The notes: generated from the letters alone by a model not told the origin. 64,000 bases of DNA from DATAGF01 sp963813355 (GCA_963813355.1 CAWEYS010000022.1:124001-188000), one strand, 5' to 3'; positions 30,123 through 38,091 are shown, counted from the stretch's first letter. Translations and numbers: made by a program.

Positions 30123-31933
30123 GCCGGCTGCTGCACATCGCGCTGGTCTCGCCGCTGCCGTCGCCCCCGCGCGACGACGTGGCCCGCCACGTCGCCGAGG
30201 TCGCGCGCGCGCTCGCGGCGCGGGGCCACGGGGTCACGGTCCTCGCCCCCGCGACGACCCGCGACCGCATCGCGGCCGGCCGCTCGCGGCTGCGCGCCGC
30301 GGAGGCCGGCGACCCGTCGGCGGTCATCGCGGACCCCGGCGAGGTGCGCGAGGTGGCCATCGGCCGGGCCCTCCCGGCGGGCCCGGGCCGGCGCGTCGGC
30401 GGCCCCTTCGACCTGGTGAGCGCGCTCGAGGCGGCCCTGTCGCGACCCGCCTTCGACGTCGTCGACCTGCACGAGCCCCTCGCCCCGAGCCCGGCGCTGG
30501 CGGCGCTGCGGCACGCCCGCGGGGTCACCGCGGTCACCTTCCACCGCGCGGAGCCGCTCGCCGGGGTCGCGCTCCTGCGGCCGCTCGTCAACCGGGCGCT
30601 GTCGCGCGCGGACCTGCGCATCGCGACGGCGCGGGCCGGTGCCGAGGCGCTCGTGGAGCTCCTGCCCGGCGACTACACGGTGATCCCGCCCGGCGTGGAC
30701 CTCGGCCTGATCGCGGCGCCCGCGCCGCGGGGCGCGCCGCCCCCGCTCACGCTCGTGGCCCGCGGCCGCGAACGGGCGGGCCTGCGCTTCGCCCTCGGGC
30801 TGCTGCGCGCGCTCGACCTCGGCACCGTGGGCCCCGTGACGCTGGTGGGCCCGCCGGACGCGCCCTGGCGGACCCGCGCGGCCGTGCCGAAGGCGCTCCG
30901 CGACCGCGTGACCGTGGTCCCCGACGCGGGCCCCGAGGAGCGGGCCGCCGCGCTGTCGCCGGGCACCATCGCGCTGCTTGCGACCCTCGAGGACGCCGCG
31001 GGGCCGGCGATGAGGGAGGCGATGGCCTCGGGCTGCGCGGTGGTGGCGCCGCGCAGCCCGGCCACCGACGAGGTCGCGCGCCACGGCGTCGAGGCGCTGC
31101 TGCTCCCGCCCTTCTCGCGCGAGCTCTGGTCCGCCGCGGTCGCCGACCTCGCGGTCGACGCCGGCCGGCGCGGCGCCCTCGGCACCGCCGCCGCGGCGGC
31201 CGGGCTCCGCGGCTGGGACGACGTGGCCGCCGACCTCGAGGACGTCTACGGAGCCGCCCTCGCCCCGGCGCGGCGGGCCAGGAGCCGCGCCGAGGAGCGC
31301 GTGCTGGCCGACCTGCGCGTGCGGGCCGGCGCCGAAGTCGCCCCCGAGCGGATCGTCGCCGCCTGCCGCGAGCGCGGCCTCGGGGCGATCGCCGTCGCCT
31401 CGCCGGACGGGACCGCTCCCGCCCGGGCGGTCGCCGACGCCGCCCCGGACGACCTGGCGGTCGTCATCGGCCAGGAGATCCCCACGACCGACGGCGCGCT
31501 GGTCGGGCTCTTCCTCTCCCGCGACGTCGAGCCGGGGCTCGACCCCGCGGCGGCGGCCGCGGCGGTCCACGCCCAGGGGGGCCTGGTGCTGGCGCCGCAC
31601 CCCGACGGGTCGCCGCCTCCGCCCTCCCCCACGGCGCTGCGCCGCCTCGCCGGCGACGTCGACTGCCGCCAGCTCGTGACCGGGCCGGCCGAGGGGCACG
31701 GCGAGGAGGAGGCCGTCCGGATCGCCCAGCGGATGGGCGTCCTCGGCTGCGCCGGCAGCGCGGCGGAGCGGCCCGAGGACGTCGGGTCGGCCGTCACCGA
31801 GCTGCGCCCCTTCCACGGCCCCTCCGACTTCCTCGAGGCGCTCGCCGACGCGCACCTCGCTCGGCCGCCGCGCCGGCGCCGGGCGCGCGCGCCCCAGGGG
31901 CGCCGCCGCGGCAGGCGCGTTCCGGACTCGTGA
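30119..31933 (+). CDS. GT4 glycosyltransferase fused to a degenerate PHP domain
   Basis: 604 residues. Residues 1 to ~380 form a GT-B glycosyltransferase of family 4: HIALVSPLPSPP, ALAARGHGVTVLAP, VIPPGVDLGL, and AMREAMASGCAVVAPRSPATDEV with the donor-binding Glu. From ~390 a PHP-like domain follows (ERVLADLRVRAG, GLGAIAVASPDG, VIGQEIPTTDGALVGLFL, GLVLAPHPDG), but the metal-binding HxH at its start reads RVR. Coupled to the CDP-alcohol transferase, it resembles PimA-type enzymes of glycolipid synthesis. The C-terminus is Arg-rich. Acceptor and donor unknown. Confidence 0.82.
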   Translation: MSRLLHIALVSPLPSPPRDDVARHVAEVARALAARGHGVTVLAPATTRDRIAAGRSRLRAAEAGDPSAVIADPGEVREVAIGRALPAGPGRRVGGPFDLVSALEAALSRPAFDVVDLHEPLAPSPALAALRHARGVTAVTFHRAEPLAGVALLRPLVNRALSRADLRIATARAGAEALVELLPGDYTVIPPGVDLGLIAAPAPRGAPPPLTLVARGRERAGLRFALGLLRALDLGTVGPVTLVGPPDAPWRTRAAVPKALRDRVTVVPDAGPEERAAALSPGTIALLATLEDAAGPAMREAMASGCAVVAPRSPATDEVARHGVEALLLPPFSRELWSAAVADLAVDAGRRGALGTAAAAAGLRGWDDVAADLEDVYGAALAPARRARSRAEERVLADLRVRAGAEVAPERIVAACRERGLGAIAVASPDGTAPARAVADAAPDDLAVVIGQEIPTTDGALVGLFLSRDVEPGLDPAAAAAAVHAQGGLVLAPHPDGSPPPPSPTALRRLAGDVDCRQLVTGPAEGHGEEEAVRIAQRMGVLGCAGSAAERPEDVGSAVTELRPFHGPSDFLEALADAHLARPPRRRRARAPQGRRRGRRVPDS

Positions 31934-31984
31934 AACGTGCCCCGGCAGGAGTAGCGTCGGACCCGGAAAATACGACCGTCGCCC

Positions 31985-32665
31985 ATGGCCCCTGACCCTC
32001 CCACCCCACGCTCCACCCGACGCTCGCGAGGCGGCCGCCGTGCGCCCGGCGCCACCGTCGGCGGCGCGAGCCCCGAGGACATCCAGGACGCCTACCAGCG
32101 GCGCGCGATCGCCGAGATCGCCGCCCTGAACGACGCGATCACGGCGTGCGAGCGTTGCCGGCCGGACGTGGAGCTGCCGGTCATGAGCTCCGGCTCGCCC
32201 CAGGCCGAGATCATGCTGGTGAAATGGTCCGCGAGCCTCGCCGAGCGCCAGGAGGGCGTGGCCTTCTTCGGGCGTGCGGGCACGGCGATCCTGAAGAGCG
32301 TGCAACGCCTCGGCATCGACCCGCTGGCGCTCTACGGGACCCTGTGCGTGAAGTGCACGCACCTCGAGCCCGACGAGGCCGCGCGCCTGTGCCCGGCCTG
32401 GCTGGCCCGGGAGCTGCAGATCGTGCAGCCACGGCTGGTCGTCCCGATGGGCGAGGTCGTGGTCGAGACGCTCAACGGGCTCGCGTTCCCGCTCTCGGAG
32501 CCCCTGCGGACCGAGCCCGGGGTCGTGCAGCGTTGGACCCCCACCATCGAGGCGATCTACGTGCCCGACATCGACACCTCGCTGGACGAGCAGAGCGCCA
32601 AGCGGGCGTTCTGGGCGGCCTTCCGGGCCGTGGGCGACTGGCACGAGGCCCAGCCCCCCTACTGA
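31985..32665 (+). CDS. Uracil-DNA glycosylase-superfamily protein, divergent active site
   Basis: 226 residues: a basic disordered N-terminus (~30), then a UDG fold with CERC near residue 55 and LCVKCTHLEPDEAARLCPAW, recalling the four Cys that hold a 4Fe-4S cluster in type 4/5 enzymes. The first motif (GEAPG in active enzymes) reads VKWSAS before GVAFFGRAGTAIL. The HPS loop is not evident; VPDIDTSLDEQSA stands in its place. Superfamily membership is fairly clear; uracil excision is doubtful. The ATG is about 50 bp after the preceding stop. Confidence 0.72.
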   Translation: MAPDPPTPRSTRRSRGGRRAPGATVGGASPEDIQDAYQRRAIAEIAALNDAITACERCRPDVELPVMSSGSPQAEIMLVKWSASLAERQEGVAFFGRAGTAILKSVQRLGIDPLALYGTLCVKCTHLEPDEAARLCPAWLARELQIVQPRLVVPMGEVVVETLNGLAFPLSEPLRTEPGVVQRWTPTIEAIYVPDIDTSLDEQSAKRAFWAAFRAVGDWHEAQPPY

Positions 32666-32725
32666 GCCCCCGAGACCCCCATCCCGCCGCGCAGCCGCCC
32701 CGGGCGGGACGTCCAGCGCCCGTAG

Positions 32726-34090
32726 CTAGCGCGTGAAGCGCGCGACCGCCTCGATGTGGGGCGTCTGGGGGAACATGTCAACCGGCCGCACCCACTCCAG
32801 GCGGTAGCCGCCCTCGACGAAGCGGGCGGCGTTGTCGGCGAAGGTGGCCGGCTGGCAGGAGACGTAGACGAGCGTCGGCGGCGCCAGCTCCAGCACCCGG
32901 CGCACGGCGCGGCCGGCGAGGCCGGCGCGCGGCGGGTCGACCACGGCCACGTCGGGCGCCGGCAGGTCACCGCGGCGCTCGCGCAGCACCACGCCCACGT
33001 CGCCGCAGAGGGCGGTGTGGTTGGCGAGGCCGTTGGCGGCGGCGTTGCGCTCGGCGTCGGCCACGGCCTCCGGCACCACGTCGATCGCCACCACCTCCCG
33101 CGCGCCGCCCGCCAGGACGACGCCGATGCTGCCGGCGCCCGAGAAGAGGTCGTAGACGACCTGCGAGCCATCGAGGCCCGCCGCCTCGGCCACCCGCTCG
33201 TAGAGGCGCTCGGCCATGCGGGTGTTGGTCTGGAAGAACGACCCGGCCGACAGGCGCAGCGTCGCGCCGAGCACGCGCTCCTCGAGCCAGTCGCGGCCGC
33301 AGACCACCCGGGTCGGGTGGCCGGCCGTGGTCTCGGCGACGCCCGCGTTGACCGCATGGAGCACGCCCACGACCTCCGGGTGCGCGCCGGCGAGCCGCCC
33401 GGCGACCGCGTCGATCGCCGCCTCGGCCCCCTCGGCGGTCACCAGCGTGACGAGCACCTGGCCGGTCGCGACCCCCTCGCGCACCACGACGTGGCGGAGG
33501 GCGCCGGCCTGGGCGCGCTGGTCGTAGGGGGCCATGCCCGCCTCGACGGCCGCGGCGCGGGCCGTCTCGCGCACCGCGTTCCCCAGGGGGGTCGCCAGCA
33601 GGCAGTCCTCGATGTCGACCACCTCGTCCCAGCGCCCGCGGGCGTGGAAGCCCAGGGTGAGCTCCCCGGCCGGGCCGGGCGCGGCCGAGTACTCCATCCG
33701 GTTGCGGTAGCCGAACGGCTCGATGGCCGGGTCGGGGGGCCGCACCTCGATGCCCTCGAGGTGGCCGATGCGGGCGAGGTGCTCGGCGACCTGGTCGCGC
33801 TTGGCGGCGACCTGCGCGGCGTAGGAGACGTGCTGGAGGCGGCAGCCGCCGCAGCGCGGGACGTAGGGGCAGGGCGGCGTCACGCGATCCGGCCCCGGGC
33901 GCAGGACCTCGACCAGGTCGGCCTCGGCGAAGCGGCGGCGCGCCTTCGTCACGCGCGCCCGGACCAGGTCGCCGGGCGCCGCGTCGCGGCAGAAGACCAC
34001 GAAACCGTCGCGGCGCGCCACCGCCGACCCGCCGAAGGCGAGGTCGCCGATCTCGAGCTCGAGCACGTCGTCGCGGCGCGGGCGCTCCAC
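32726..34090 (-). CDS. 23S rRNA/tRNA (uracil-5-)-methyltransferase, TrmA/RlmD family
   Basis: 454 residues: an N-terminal TRAM domain (ELEIGDLAFGGSAVARRDGFVVF), Fe-S cysteines CPYVPRCGGC plus EDCLL, a central RNA-binding part, and a Rossmann methyltransferase (YDLFSGAGSIG, VDPPRAGL, catalytic Cys in YVSCQPATFADN). It makes 5-methyluridine in RNA from SAM, but rRNA versus tRNA target cannot be decided here. GTG 34090 is divergent from the gene at 34109 with only 18 bp between. Confidence 0.92.
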   Translation of the reverse strand: MERPRRDDVLELEIGDLAFGGSAVARRDGFVVFCRDAAPGDLVRARVTKARRRFAEADLVEVLRPGPDRVTPPCPYVPRCGGCRLQHVSYAAQVAAKRDQVAEHLARIGHLEGIEVRPPDPAIEPFGYRNRMEYSAAPGPAGELTLGFHARGRWDEVVDIEDCLLATPLGNAVRETARAAAVEAGMAPYDQRAQAGALRHVVVREGVATGQVLVTLVTAEGAEAAIDAVAGRLAGAHPEVVGVLHAVNAGVAETTAGHPTRVVCGRDWLEERVLGATLRLSAGSFFQTNTRMAERLYERVAEAAGLDGSQVVYDLFSGAGSIGVVLAGGAREVVAIDVVPEAVADAERNAAANGLANHTALCGDVGVVLRERRGDLPAPDVAVVDPPRAGLAGRAVRRVLELAPPTLVYVSCQPATFADNAARFVEGGYRLEWVRPVDMFPQTPHIEAVARFTR

Positions 34091-34095
34091 GTTCC

Positions 34096-34101
34096 TAGTA
34101 T
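34096..34101. promoter_or_regulatory. Shared -10 box in an 18-bp divergent promoter
   Basis: TAGTAT (34096-34101) lies 7 nt before the GTG at 34109, the leaderless spacing. Its complement ATACTA falls 5 nt before the GTG of the methyltransferase gene on the other strand. With only 18 bp between the starts, both transcripts probably share this one AT-rich box. Confidence 0.45.
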
Positions 34102-34108
34102 TGCGACC

Positions 34109-35410
34109 GTGACCAGCCCCGCCCCCGACCTCGACGAGTACCGGCGGGGCGCCGAGGAGCTGCTCGCGGCGCCCGGGCCCGCGGCCGACGAGCGCGCCGC
34201 CGGGCTGTTCACCGCCGAGGCCGCCGCCGGCCTGCGCGCCCAGGGCGCGACGGCCCTCGCCCGCTTCGCCGCCGAGGGGCTGCTGCGGCGGGCCAGCGCG
34301 GACGAGATGGCCGAGATCCGGGCCCGGCTCGCCGAGCCGGTCGTGGAGGGGCCGGGGGGCCTCCTGGCGCCCGCCGCGGTCGACGCCGCCCTGGCCGCCG
34401 AGCCCGACCGGGAGCGACGGCGCGCGCTCCAGGCCGGGCGGCTCCGCGCGCTCGAGAACCGCCTCGGCCCCCTCCTCACCGAGGCCCGGGAGCGCCGCGA
34501 GCATGCGGCCGTCGAGGCCGGAGCGGCCTCCCCCGAGGAGCTGCTCGCCGGCGCCGCGGGGCTCGACCTGGCGGTCGTCGCGGCCCACGGGGCGGCCCTG
34601 CTCGACGCCACCGACGACGCGGCGGGCCGGGCGCTCGCCCGCGCGGCGCAGGACGCCCTCGGCGACGGCGGTGCGGAGGCCGCCGACCTGCCGCGCATCG
34701 TGCGCGCGCCCCAGCTCGGCGCCGAGGTCTCCTCGCCCCGCGCCGGCGACGTCGCCTCGCGGACCCTGGAGCTGCTCGAGCTGCAGCTCCCGGCGGGGCC
34801 GCCGGCTCCGTCGGGAGGGCGCGAGGGGCTCGCGCTCTGGCTGGAGACGCTGGGGGCCCTCGGCGCCGCGCTCGCGGCGGCCGGCGTCTCGCCGCGCCTC
34901 CCGTTCGAGAGCCGCCGCCTGGCCGACCCGGCGCTCGCCCGGGCCTCGGGCCTGCTCCTCGAGGGCCTGGGGGCCGACCCGTCCTGGCTCCAGCGCGCCG
35001 CCGGGCTGGCCGACGCCGACGCGGCCGCGCGGGCGGCCGCGGCCGCCCGGCTGCTCGCCGCCCGCGCGGCCGCCGCCCGGGCCGTCGCCCTGGCCGGGGA
35101 GGGCGAGCCGGGGCTGATGTCGCGCGCGGCCGGGGTCGACTGGCCGGCGGCCCTGAGCCTGGCCGACGGCCTGGCGGGCCTGGGCCCGGCCGACGAGCTG
35201 CGCGCCCAGGCGCTGTCGGCGGCCCTGCGCGCCCACCTGCGCGACCGGCACGGGGCGCGCTGGTTCGCCGAGCCTGCCGCCGGGCGCCTGCTGCGCGAGC
35301 TGTGGCTGGAGGGCGGCGCGCTCGACCCGGAGGAGCTCGCGCGCGAGCTCGGCGCGCCCGGGCTGGACCCCGGCCCGCTCGCCGCCGAGCTGGGCGCGGC
35401 GGCCCCGTGA
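34109..35410 (+). CDS. M3-peptidase-like protein lacking the zinc motif
   Basis: 433 residues, helical and Ala-rich. The C-terminal half follows the layout of M3-type oligopeptidases: LALWLETLGALGAALAAAG near residue 246 takes the place of the HExxH helix, LPFESRRLADPALARASGLLLEGLG matches the following helix, and HLRDRHGARWFAEPAAGRLLRELWLEGG matches the C-terminal segment. The zinc ligands His-Glu-x-x-His are replaced (LETLG), so peptidase activity is not expected. This relationship is read by eye. The stop overlaps the nagA start (GTGA). Confidence 0.55.
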   Translation: MTSPAPDLDEYRRGAEELLAAPGPAADERAAGLFTAEAAAGLRAQGATALARFAAEGLLRRASADEMAEIRARLAEPVVEGPGGLLAPAAVDAALAAEPDRERRRALQAGRLRALENRLGPLLTEARERREHAAVEAGAASPEELLAGAAGLDLAVVAAHGAALLDATDDAAGRALARAAQDALGDGGAEAADLPRIVRAPQLGAEVSSPRAGDVASRTLELLELQLPAGPPAPSGGREGLALWLETLGALGAALAAAGVSPRLPFESRRLADPALARASGLLLEGLGADPSWLQRAAGLADADAAARAAAAARLLAARAAAARAVALAGEGEPGLMSRAAGVDWPAALSLADGLAGLGPADELRAQALSAALRAHLRDRHGARWFAEPAAGRLLRELWLEGGALDPEELARELGAPGLDPGPLAAELGAAAP

Positions 35411-36576
35411 CCCTGGCGCTCGCCGGGCGGGTCCTCTCCGGCCGGCGCCTGACCCGGGGCGAGCTGGCGGTCGCCGACGGCCGCATCGCGGACGGGGCGC
35501 CGCGGGGAGCGCGCCGGGTCCTCCCCGACGGCTGGATCGTCGCCCCCGGTCTGGTCAACCTCCAGCTCAACGGCTACGCCGGCGTCGAGGTCGACGGCGG
35601 CCCCGAGGCGCTCGCCCGGATCGCCGCCGCCCTCCCCGCGATCGGCGTGACGGCCTTCTGCCCCACCCTGATCAGCCGCTCCGAAGCCGGCTACCGGCGC
35701 GCGGCGGCCGCGCTCTCCGGGTGTGCCAATTGGCCACCGCGCGAGTGGCCAATTGGCACGTCGGCCGCGGCCCGGGTCCTCGGCGTCCACCTGGAGGGGC
35801 CGTTTCTGGCGCCCGAGCGCGCCGGCGTCCACCCGGTCGCGGCGCTGCGCGACCCGACGCCGGAGGGCGTCGACCGGCTCCTGGGGGCCTTCGCGCCTGC
35901 CATCGCGACGCTCGCGCCCGAGCGCCCGGGGGGGCTCGAGGCCGTCCGGCGGATCGCCCGCCGCGGCGTCGTGGCGTCCGTGGGCCACAGCGAGGCCGAT
36001 GCCCGGACCGGCCGGGCGGCGATCGGCGCCGGGGCGCGCTTGCTGACCCACGCCCTCAACGCGATGCCGGGCATCGAGAGCCGCCGCCCGTCGGCGCTGG
36101 CCGCCTTCCTGGCCGACCCCCGCCCGTGCGTGTCCCTGATCGCCGACGGCGTGCACGTCGCGCCCGAGGTCGCGGCGGTCGTGGCGCGTGCCGCCGGGCG
36201 CCGGCTGGTGCTCGTGAGCGACGCGGTCGCCGCGGCCGGCGCGCCGCCGGGCCGCTACCGGCTGGGGCGGCGGGCGGTCGTCTCGGACGGACGCCGCGTC
36301 GGGTGGCGCGGCCGGCTGGCCGGCAGCGCTCTCGGGCTCGACGAGGGCGCGCGGACGCTCTCGGGCGCCGGCGTCGCCGCTGCCGCGGCCCTCGCGGCCG
36401 CGGCGTGGGCCCCACGCCGCCTGCTCGGCCTGCCGGGGCTCGGGCCGGGCGCGCCGGCCGACCTGGTCGTGCTCGATCCCTCGCTGGTGCCCCGGCTCAC
36501 CCTGGTGGGCGGCGTCGTGGCCCACGCCGACGCGGCGCTGCCCTTCGACGTTCCCGGCGTGGGCTCCCCCGTCTGA
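35407..36576 (+). CDS. nagA: N-acetylglucosamine-6-phosphate deacetylase
   Basis: 389 residues of the amidohydrolase fold: APGLVNLQLNGYAGVEVDG (degenerate first metal site, as in NagA), LGVHLEGPFLAPERAGVHP (metal Glu and substrate loop), ASVGHSEADA and LLTHALNAMPG (metal His residues), and LVSDAVAAAG (catalytic Asp). It deacetylates GlcNAc-6-P to GlcN-6-P in cell-wall amino-sugar recycling. Between ISRSEAGYRRAAAALSG and AAARVLGVHLEGP stands an extra CANWPPREWPIGT peptide encoded by a perfect palindrome. GTG 35407 overlaps the preceding stop. Confidence 0.92.
   Translation: MTLALAGRVLSGRRLTRGELAVADGRIADGAPRGARRVLPDGWIVAPGLVNLQLNGYAGVEVDGGPEALARIAAALPAIGVTAFCPTLISRSEAGYRRAAAALSGCANWPPREWPIGTSAAARVLGVHLEGPFLAPERAGVHPVAALRDPTPEGVDRLLGAFAPAIATLAPERPGGLEAVRRIARRGVVASVGHSEADARTGRAAIGAGARLLTHALNAMPGIESRRPSALAAFLADPRPCVSLIADGVHVAPEVAAVVARAAGRRLVLVSDAVAAAGAPPGRYRLGRRAVVSDGRRVGWRGRLAGSALGLDEGARTLSGAGVAAAAALAAAAWAPRRLLGLPGLGPGAPADLVVLDPSLVPRLTLVGGVVAHADAALPFDVPGVGSPV
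35723..35759. repeat. Palindromic element inserted in frame in nagA
   Basis: GTGCCAATTGGCCAC (35723-35737), a 7-nt loop (cgcgcga) and GTGGCCAATTGGCAC (35745-35759) form a perfect 15-bp inverted repeat. It is read through as CANWPPREWPIGT without breaking the frame. The left arm is identical to the intergenic copy at 16624-16638. Confidence 0.85.
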
Positions 36577-36609
36577 GGCACCCGCGCCCCGCGCTGGCCG
36601 TTCGGGGGT

Positions 36610-36627
36610 GACGGCGGGGCCGCCGTC
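36610..36627 (+). terminator. Hairpin after nagA
   Basis: GACGGCGG (36610-36617), 2-nt spacer and CCGCCGTC (36620-36627) make a perfect 8-bp stem 33 bp after the nagA stop, followed by GTGGTTTCT. The T-tract is weak; it is a plausible terminator for the nagA operon. Confidence 0.5.
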
Positions 36628-36632
36628 GTGGT

Positions 36633-36653
36633 TTCTGGTGTAAAGCGCCAGAA
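36633..36653. other. Operator-like inverted repeat in a 254-bp gap
   Basis: TTCTGG (36633-36638) and CCAGAA (36648-36653) flank a relatively AT-rich 9-nt centre (tgtaaagcg). It lies just after the nagA hairpin in the stretch 36577-36830, which holds no convincing gene: a 50-codon frame from ATG 36656 and a 68-codon frame from 36628 are low-complexity Arg/Ala/Pro sequence. The role of the repeat is unknown. Confidence 0.35.
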
Positions 36654-36830
36654 TCATGACCCAGACCCCCATCACGACGCGACCGGCGCCCCCGGCGCCG
36701 GTCGGCGGCGCGGCCCGACGGGGACCGCTCCCCGCGCAGCGGTCGGCGTGGCGCTGGGCGCGGTGGATCGCGTCGGCGAGCCGCGCGAGCCGCGCCTCGC
36801 GCCCGTGATCCGGCCGATCCGCCTCGTGCC

Positions 36831-37640
36831 CTAGCGCCCGCCGTAGACGTCCGGCCGGCGGTGCCGCAGCGCCGGGAGGCGGGCGCGGACGTCCTCCAGC
36901 CGGGCGAAGTCGAGGTCGGCCACGGCCAGCCCCTCGCCGTCGGGCGCCTGCGCCAGGACGATGCCCCAGGGGTCGACGACCATGCTGCGCCCGTGCGACT
37001 CGGTGCCGTCGTCATGGCGCCCGTGCTGGCCGGCGGCGATCACGAAGGCCTGGTTCTCGATCGCGCGCGCCCGCAGGAGCGGCTCCCAGTGGTCGCGCCC
37101 CGTGACGGACGTGAAGGCCGCCGGGACGACGATGATCTCGGCCCCGCCGTCGACGAGGCGCCGGTACAGCTCCGGGAAGCGCAGGTCGTAGCAGACCGAC
37201 ATGCCGACGGTGCGCCCCAGGGCGCGGGCCACCACCACCTCGTCGCCCGCCGCCGTGGCGGCCGACTCCCGGTACGAGACGCCGCCCACGTCCACGTCGA
37301 ACATGTGGATCTTCCGGTAGACCGCCTCGACCGCCCCGTCCGGCCCGACCAGCACGCTGGTGTTCCGCGCCCGCGCCTCCCCGTCGACGCGCTCCACCAC
37401 GCTCCCCGCCACGATGGCGACGCCGAGGTCGCGCGCCCACGCGCGGGCGGCCCCGATCGAGGGTCCGTCGAGCGGCTCGGCGCCCTCCAGCAGGCGCGGC
37501 CCGTGGATGTACGGCCACTTCTCCGGGAGCACGATCAGCCGGGCGCCGAGCGCGGCCGCCCGCCGCACGAGGCGCTCGGCGGTCCGCAGGTTGCCCCCCC
37601 GGTCGGCGGAGCTGCCCATCTGGACCGCGGCAACCCTCAA
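36831..37640 (-). CDS. Carbon-nitrogen hydrolase (nitrilase superfamily, Nit/omega-amidase-like)
   Basis: 269 residues from TTG 37640. The catalytic triad is visible: Glu in VLPEKW, Lys in VYRKIHMFDVD, Cys in VGMSVCYDLRFPELYR. IHMFDVDV and the CYDLRFPE loop resemble Nit1/Nit2 omega-amidases and deaminated-glutathione amidases, which repair dead-end metabolites. The frame could run up to an ATG at 37685, but that would share its CATG with the NifU gene start and cover that gene's ribosome site, so TTG 37640 (AVQMG follows at once) is preferred. Confidence 0.88.
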   Translation of the reverse strand: MRVAAVQMGSSADRGGNLRTAERLVRRAAALGARLIVLPEKWPYIHGPRLLEGAEPLDGPSIGAARAWARDLGVAIVAGSVVERVDGEARARNTSVLVGPDGAVEAVYRKIHMFDVDVGGVSYRESAATAAGDEVVVARALGRTVGMSVCYDLRFPELYRRLVDGGAEIIVVPAAFTSVTGRDHWEPLLRARAIENQAFVIAAGQHGRHDDGTESHGRSMVVDPWGIVLAQAPDGEGLAVADLDFARLEDVRARLPALRHRRPDVYGGR

Positions 37641-37683
37641 GGCGCTACCATTCGCGGTGCCCGAGCCATCACTTGGAGGCGGC

Positions 37684-37956
37684 ATGTCGGCGGAGATTCT
37701 CTCCCAGATCGAGGACGTTCTCGACCAGATCCGGCCCGCGCTGCACGCGGACGGCGGCGACGTCGAGGTCGTGGACTACGACGAGGAGGGCTTCGTCTAC
37801 CTCAACATGCAGGGGTCCTGCGGCGGCTGCCCGATGTCCACCGCCACCCTCACGCTCGGCATCGAGGCCGAGCTGCGGCGCGCGATCCCCGAGGTGGAGG
37901 GCGTCATCACGCGTCTTGACGTGCGCCTTTCGGCGACGTGCGGCGTCATCGGCTAG
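37684..37956 (+). CDS. NifU C-terminal-domain Fe-S carrier protein
   Basis: 90 residues with the CxxC cluster motif GSCGGCPMSTATL (Cys pair near 44-47) after IRPALHADGGDVEVVDYDEEG. This is the single Nfu domain that carries a 4Fe-4S cluster to apoproteins. GGAGGCGGC immediately precedes the ATG. It ends 25 bp before tRNA-Pro. Confidence 0.93.
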   Translation: MSAEILSQIEDVLDQIRPALHADGGDVEVVDYDEEGFVYLNMQGSCGGCPMSTATLTLGIEAELRRAIPEVEGVITRLDVRLSATCGVIG

Positions 37957-37981
37957 CATCCCGAAGGCGGCCGCTCGATGG

Positions 37982-38055
37982 CGGGGTGTGGCGCAGCTTG
38001 GTAGCGCGCTCCGTTCGGGTCGGAGAGGTCCCCGGTTCAAATCCGGGCACCCCGA
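37982..38055 (+). tRNA. tRNA-Pro, anticodon CGG
   Basis: A complete 74-nt cloverleaf: acceptor CGGGGTG/CACCCCG, D arm GCGC...GCGC with TTGGTA loop, anticodon stem CTCCG/CGGAG with loop TTCGGGT (anticodon CGG, reading CCG), T arm CCCGG-TTCAAAT-CCGGG, discriminator A. CCA is not encoded. It reads proline codon CCG, frequent in GC-rich genes. Confidence 0.97.
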
Positions 38056-38057
38056 TC

Positions 38058-38091
38058 GCACCGTGAGGGCGCCGTTCCGGCGCCCCGGTGC
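38058..38091 (+). terminator. Long hairpin downstream of tRNA-Pro
   Basis: GCACCG and CGGTGC form an outer 6-bp stem, and GGGCGCC-gttcc-GGCGCCC an inner 7-bp stem, with only a 3-nt bulge on the left side. No T-run follows, so termination would be hairpin-driven or the structure protects the 3' end. Confidence 0.5.

Noticed and set aside
36628..36834. Small frames of 50-68 codons between nagA and the nitrilase gene
   Set aside because: Arg/Ala/Pro-rich without motif, ribosome site or overlap with neighbours; no support as genes.
37641..37685. N-terminal extension of the nitrilase to an ATG sharing CATG with the nifU-type gene start
   Set aside because: It would cover the ribosome site and possible -10 of the divergent gene and adds residues absent from nitrilases; TTG 37640 fits better.
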